In this document: positions 5,279-6,980 of the stretch, in pieces
Layout of the letters: each line of letters starts with the position of its first letter
Position numbering within the stretch: the stretch's first letter is position 1
NCBI GenBank assembly: GCA_023434015.1
Contig: JAEYTM010000322.1
Location: forward strand, 1 to 6,980
Reading direction: 5' to 3'
Origin: Pseudomonadota bacterium
GTDB lineage: Bacteria; Pseudomonadota; Alphaproteobacteria; Caulobacterales; Caulobacteraceae
DNA length: 6,980 nucleotides
Translations under genes and position numbers: made by a program
The notes under the pieces: generated by a model
What the model saw: the letters and a program-made list of their open reading frames with translations, nothing else
The model's database searches: none
Told to the model about the DNA's origin: nothing

Positions 5279-6673
5279 TCAGCGCAGCAGGGCGCCTTCG
5301 CGCGCCAGTTCCCGCAGCTCGGCGCGGCTCGGGTCGGCGACCATGAAGATGTCGGTCGCCCGGCGCCATTCCGGCGTGCTGCGTTCCAGTTTTTCGCGCG
5401 CCCGGACAGCGAAGATCCGCGCCTGGCGCATGTCGCCGAGGTTGAAGTTGTATTCGGCGGTGGCGAGCCGCGCGAGCCCTTCCTCGCCGGTCTTGTCGTA
5501 ACCCTCCGCCAGCAGCCGCCAGGCCACGGCGTTCTCGCTGTCCTGGGTGAGGGACTTCTTCAGCTCGGCGACGCCTTCCTCGACCTTGGCCCTGTCTTCG
5601 AGGGCGATCAGGGTCTGGGCGAGGTTGATGCGCAGCAGCGGCGCGTCGGGTTTCAGCTCGACGGAGCGACGCTGCGGTTGTTCCGCCTCGGCCGTGCGGG
5701 CGAATTCGAAGAGAATCTGGCCCTTGAGCTCCCAGAGATACGGGTTCTCGGGCTGCTCCTCCAGGAGGGCGTCGATCAGGCGCAGCGCCCGGTCGGGCTC
5801 GCGCATCTGATAGTAAGCGATGGCGCGCGCGTAGCGGGCCGGATAGCTTGTGTCCTTCTCCTCATACTTCACGATGGCGACCTGCGGGCTGAGGAACCCC
5901 TCCAGCTTGGCCTTCATGATGTTGTGGGTGAGGATGGCCTCGGGCGTGTCGACCTTTTCAAAGCTGGGCAGGGCGGCCACCCGGGTCTGCAGAGCCTCGA
6001 TCCGGCTGGAAGACAGGGGGTGGCTGCGGAAGTAGGCGTAGCGCCGGCTCTCGTCGAACACTTCCTGGTAGCGGAAGTTGTCGAAGAACTGGGCCAGTCC
6101 ACGGCCGGAGATCCCGGCCTTTTCCAGCAGGGTGGCGCCGGCCTGGTCGGCGCGGGATTCCTGTTCGCGGCTGAAGCCCATGGCCCCGATGGCGCCGAAA
6201 TAGCTGGCGCTGCCGGCCAGGCCCGCGGCCGCGTCCGGCGCCCCGGCGAGGGCGGCCAGGACCCCAAGGCCCATGGTCAACAGGAAGGGCCGCATGCCGG
6301 CCGCGTTCATTTCCCCCGAGCGGATGCTGTGTCCCGCCGCGAGGTGGCCGACTTCGTGGCCGATGACCCCCTGCAGTTCGTTGGGCGTCTTCGATTCCAG
6401 GATCAGGCCGGTGAAGATGCCCATGGTCCGCGGGGCGGCGAAGGCGTTCAGGTCCTTGCTGCCGATCAGCAGGATGCGGACGTTCTTCGGATCCATCCCG
6501 GCCGCCTGCAGGATCGGGGCGGAGTTCTGGTGGAGGATTTCCTCGATCTCGGTGTCGCGGATCAGCGACAGCCCGCCGCTCTGCGCAGCCGCAGGCGCGG
6601 GAGGCGCCAGCAGGCTCGCCGCCGCGATGGCGGCGAGGGCTATGCGGGAAACCGACCGGGCAGGCGAGACCAT
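5279..6673 (-). CDS. Periplasmic M48 metalloprotease with TPR region, BepA-like
   Basis: A zinc metalloprotease/chaperone of the BepA (YfgC) type, which in E. coli helps assemble outer-membrane proteins such as LptD and degrades stalled ones. Seen in 464 residues: Sec signal peptide (1 to about 30, ending APPAPAAA-Q), the M48 domain with NAFAAPRTMGIFTGLI (76-91), zinc motif HEVGH (106-110), a Gly/Ala-rich hydrophobic stretch (about 129-166), EQESRAD with the third ligand Glu172, and RSHPLSSSRI with His218. The spacings from the first zinc His to Glu172 and His218 (66 and 112) closely match E. coli BepA (His136, Glu201, His246), where the last His switches activity off. From about residue 275 the protein is helical and TPR-like (YPARYARAIAYYQMREPDRA and later units). 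ATG at 6673 is preferred over the in-frame TTG at 6679. It sits 47 nt after the rne stop and 38 nt before the dsbA-like gene. Confidence 0.92.
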   Translation of the reverse strand: MVSPARSVSRIALAAIAAASLLAPPAPAAAQSGGLSLIRDTEIEEILHQNSAPILQAAGMDPKNVRILLIGSKDLNAFAAPRTMGIFTGLILESKTPNELQGVIGHEVGHLAAGHSIRSGEMNAAGMRPFLLTMGLGVLAALAGAPDAAAGLAGSASYFGAIGAMGFSREQESRADQAGATLLEKAGISGRGLAQFFDNFRYQEVFDESRRYAYFRSHPLSSSRIEALQTRVAALPSFEKVDTPEAILTHNIMKAKLEGFLSPQVAIVKYEEKDTSYPARYARAIAYYQMREPDRALRLIDALLEEQPENPYLWELKGQILFEFARTAEAEQPQRRSVELKPDAPLLRINLAQTLIALEDRAKVEEGVAELKKSLTQDSENAVAWRLLAEGYDKTGEEGLARLATAEYNFNLGDMRQARIFAVRAREKLERSTPEWRRATDIFMVADPSRAELRELAREGALLR

Positions 6674-6720
6674 GCTCAACTCTCTACAGCGCCTCCCATG
6701 CCCGGTCAGAATCTAGCGCG

Positions 6721-6980
6721 TCACCCGCGCCGCCACCAGCCTTTGCGCGGCGCGGCCGGCGGGGCGGAGATTTCCGCCGGATCCGGCGCAGCCGGGGCGG
6801 CCGGAGCCTGGGGTTCCGGTTCCGGCGCGGCTTCGGGCGCAGCAGCGGCGACCACCTCCAGAGCGGGGGCCGGGGCCGGAGCGGTGATGTCCGACGCGGG
6901 AGCCTCGACCGGCGCCTCCACCGGAGCAGCCGCCTTGGGCTTGCGGGTCCGGGTGCGCTTGGCCGGGGCGGCCGGCGCCT
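6721..6980 (-). CDS. rne: Ribonuclease E, C-terminal tail (5' part outside window)
   Basis: Only the last 86 codons are visible; the frame stays open to the window edge. It encodes a low-complexity Ala/Pro/Glu tail with a basic patch (AKRTRTRKPK, about bases 6936-6963) and ends APRKGWWRRG. RNase E is the endonuclease that scaffolds the RNA degradosome through a disordered C-terminal region. In Caulobacter crescentus the extreme C-terminus carries a GWW motif that docks on polynucleotide phosphorylase. The basic patch, the acidic/Ala/Pro tail and the terminal GWW followed by Arg-Arg fit that protein well. No catalytic domain is visible, so the identity rests on the tail alone; another protein with a disordered Ala/Pro tail is possible. 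No terminator follows the stop, so the M48 gene downstream may receive read-through. Confidence 0.7.
   Translation of the reverse strand, partial: APAAPAKRTRTRKPKAAAPVEAPVEAPASDITAPAPAPALEVVAAAAPEAAPEPEPQAPAAPAAPDPAEISAPPAAPRKGWWRRG

Noticed and set aside
5241..5369. Upstream extension of the dsbA-like gene into the protease gene.
   Set aside because: It would place Arg-rich residues before a clear lipoprotein signal peptide and overlap the protease by 91 bp.
6710..6717. GCTAGATT on the - strand, close to the Caulobacter -10 consensus GCTANAWC, just upstream of the M48 gene.
   Set aside because: No matching -35 (TTGACG-like) lies 10-14 nt further upstream, so I do not call a promoter.

Overview
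The window is very GC-rich and tightly packed with housekeeping genes. Gene content and order point to an alphaproteobacterium, most likely of the Caulobacterales (Caulobacter/Phenylobacterium type). The best support is the order aroQ-accB-accC-aat with a DUF2155 gene facing aat, a DsbA-like lipoprotein and an M48/TPR protease next to what looks like the 3' end of rne, and an RNase E tail ending in a GWW motif like the one Caulobacter uses to hold PNPase. The genus is an inference. I see no mobile element, CRISPR array, RNA gene or sign of horizontal transfer.

Layout. Bases 1-535 (+) are the 3' part of a secreted-type DUF2155 gene. It runs tail-to-tail into aat and the two coding ends overlap by 61 bp. 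Bases 475-3436 (-) are a four-gene unit read right to left: aroQ (shikimate pathway), accB and accC (biotin carrier and biotin carboxylase of acetyl-CoA carboxylase), and aat (N-end-rule aminoacyl transferase). A 77-bp divergent region (3437-3513) holds a candidate promoter for this unit and an imperfect dyad. Bases 3514-4504 (+) are thiS-thiG, the sulfur carrier and the thiazole synthase of thiamin synthesis, separated by one base. Bases 4509-6980 (-) read rne 3' end, then a BepA-like periplasmic M48 metalloprotease with a C-terminal TPR region, then a DsbA-fold lipoprotein. The last of these ends 4 bp from the thiG stop, at a GC-rich hairpin.

How the genes relate. The left block joins precursor supply (chorismate route, malonyl-CoA) with Aat, a protein-turnover enzyme. 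The right block pairs an envelope protease/chaperone with a thiol-disulfide lipoprotein, a combination that would suit outer-membrane protein assembly. No gene looks broken; only the two at the window edges are cut. I found no clearly undescribed system. The points most worth a second look are the protease/oxidoreductase pair, the conserved-motif overlap of the DUF2155 gene with aat, the altered MPLG loop in ThiG, and the aroQ/thiS divergent dyad.
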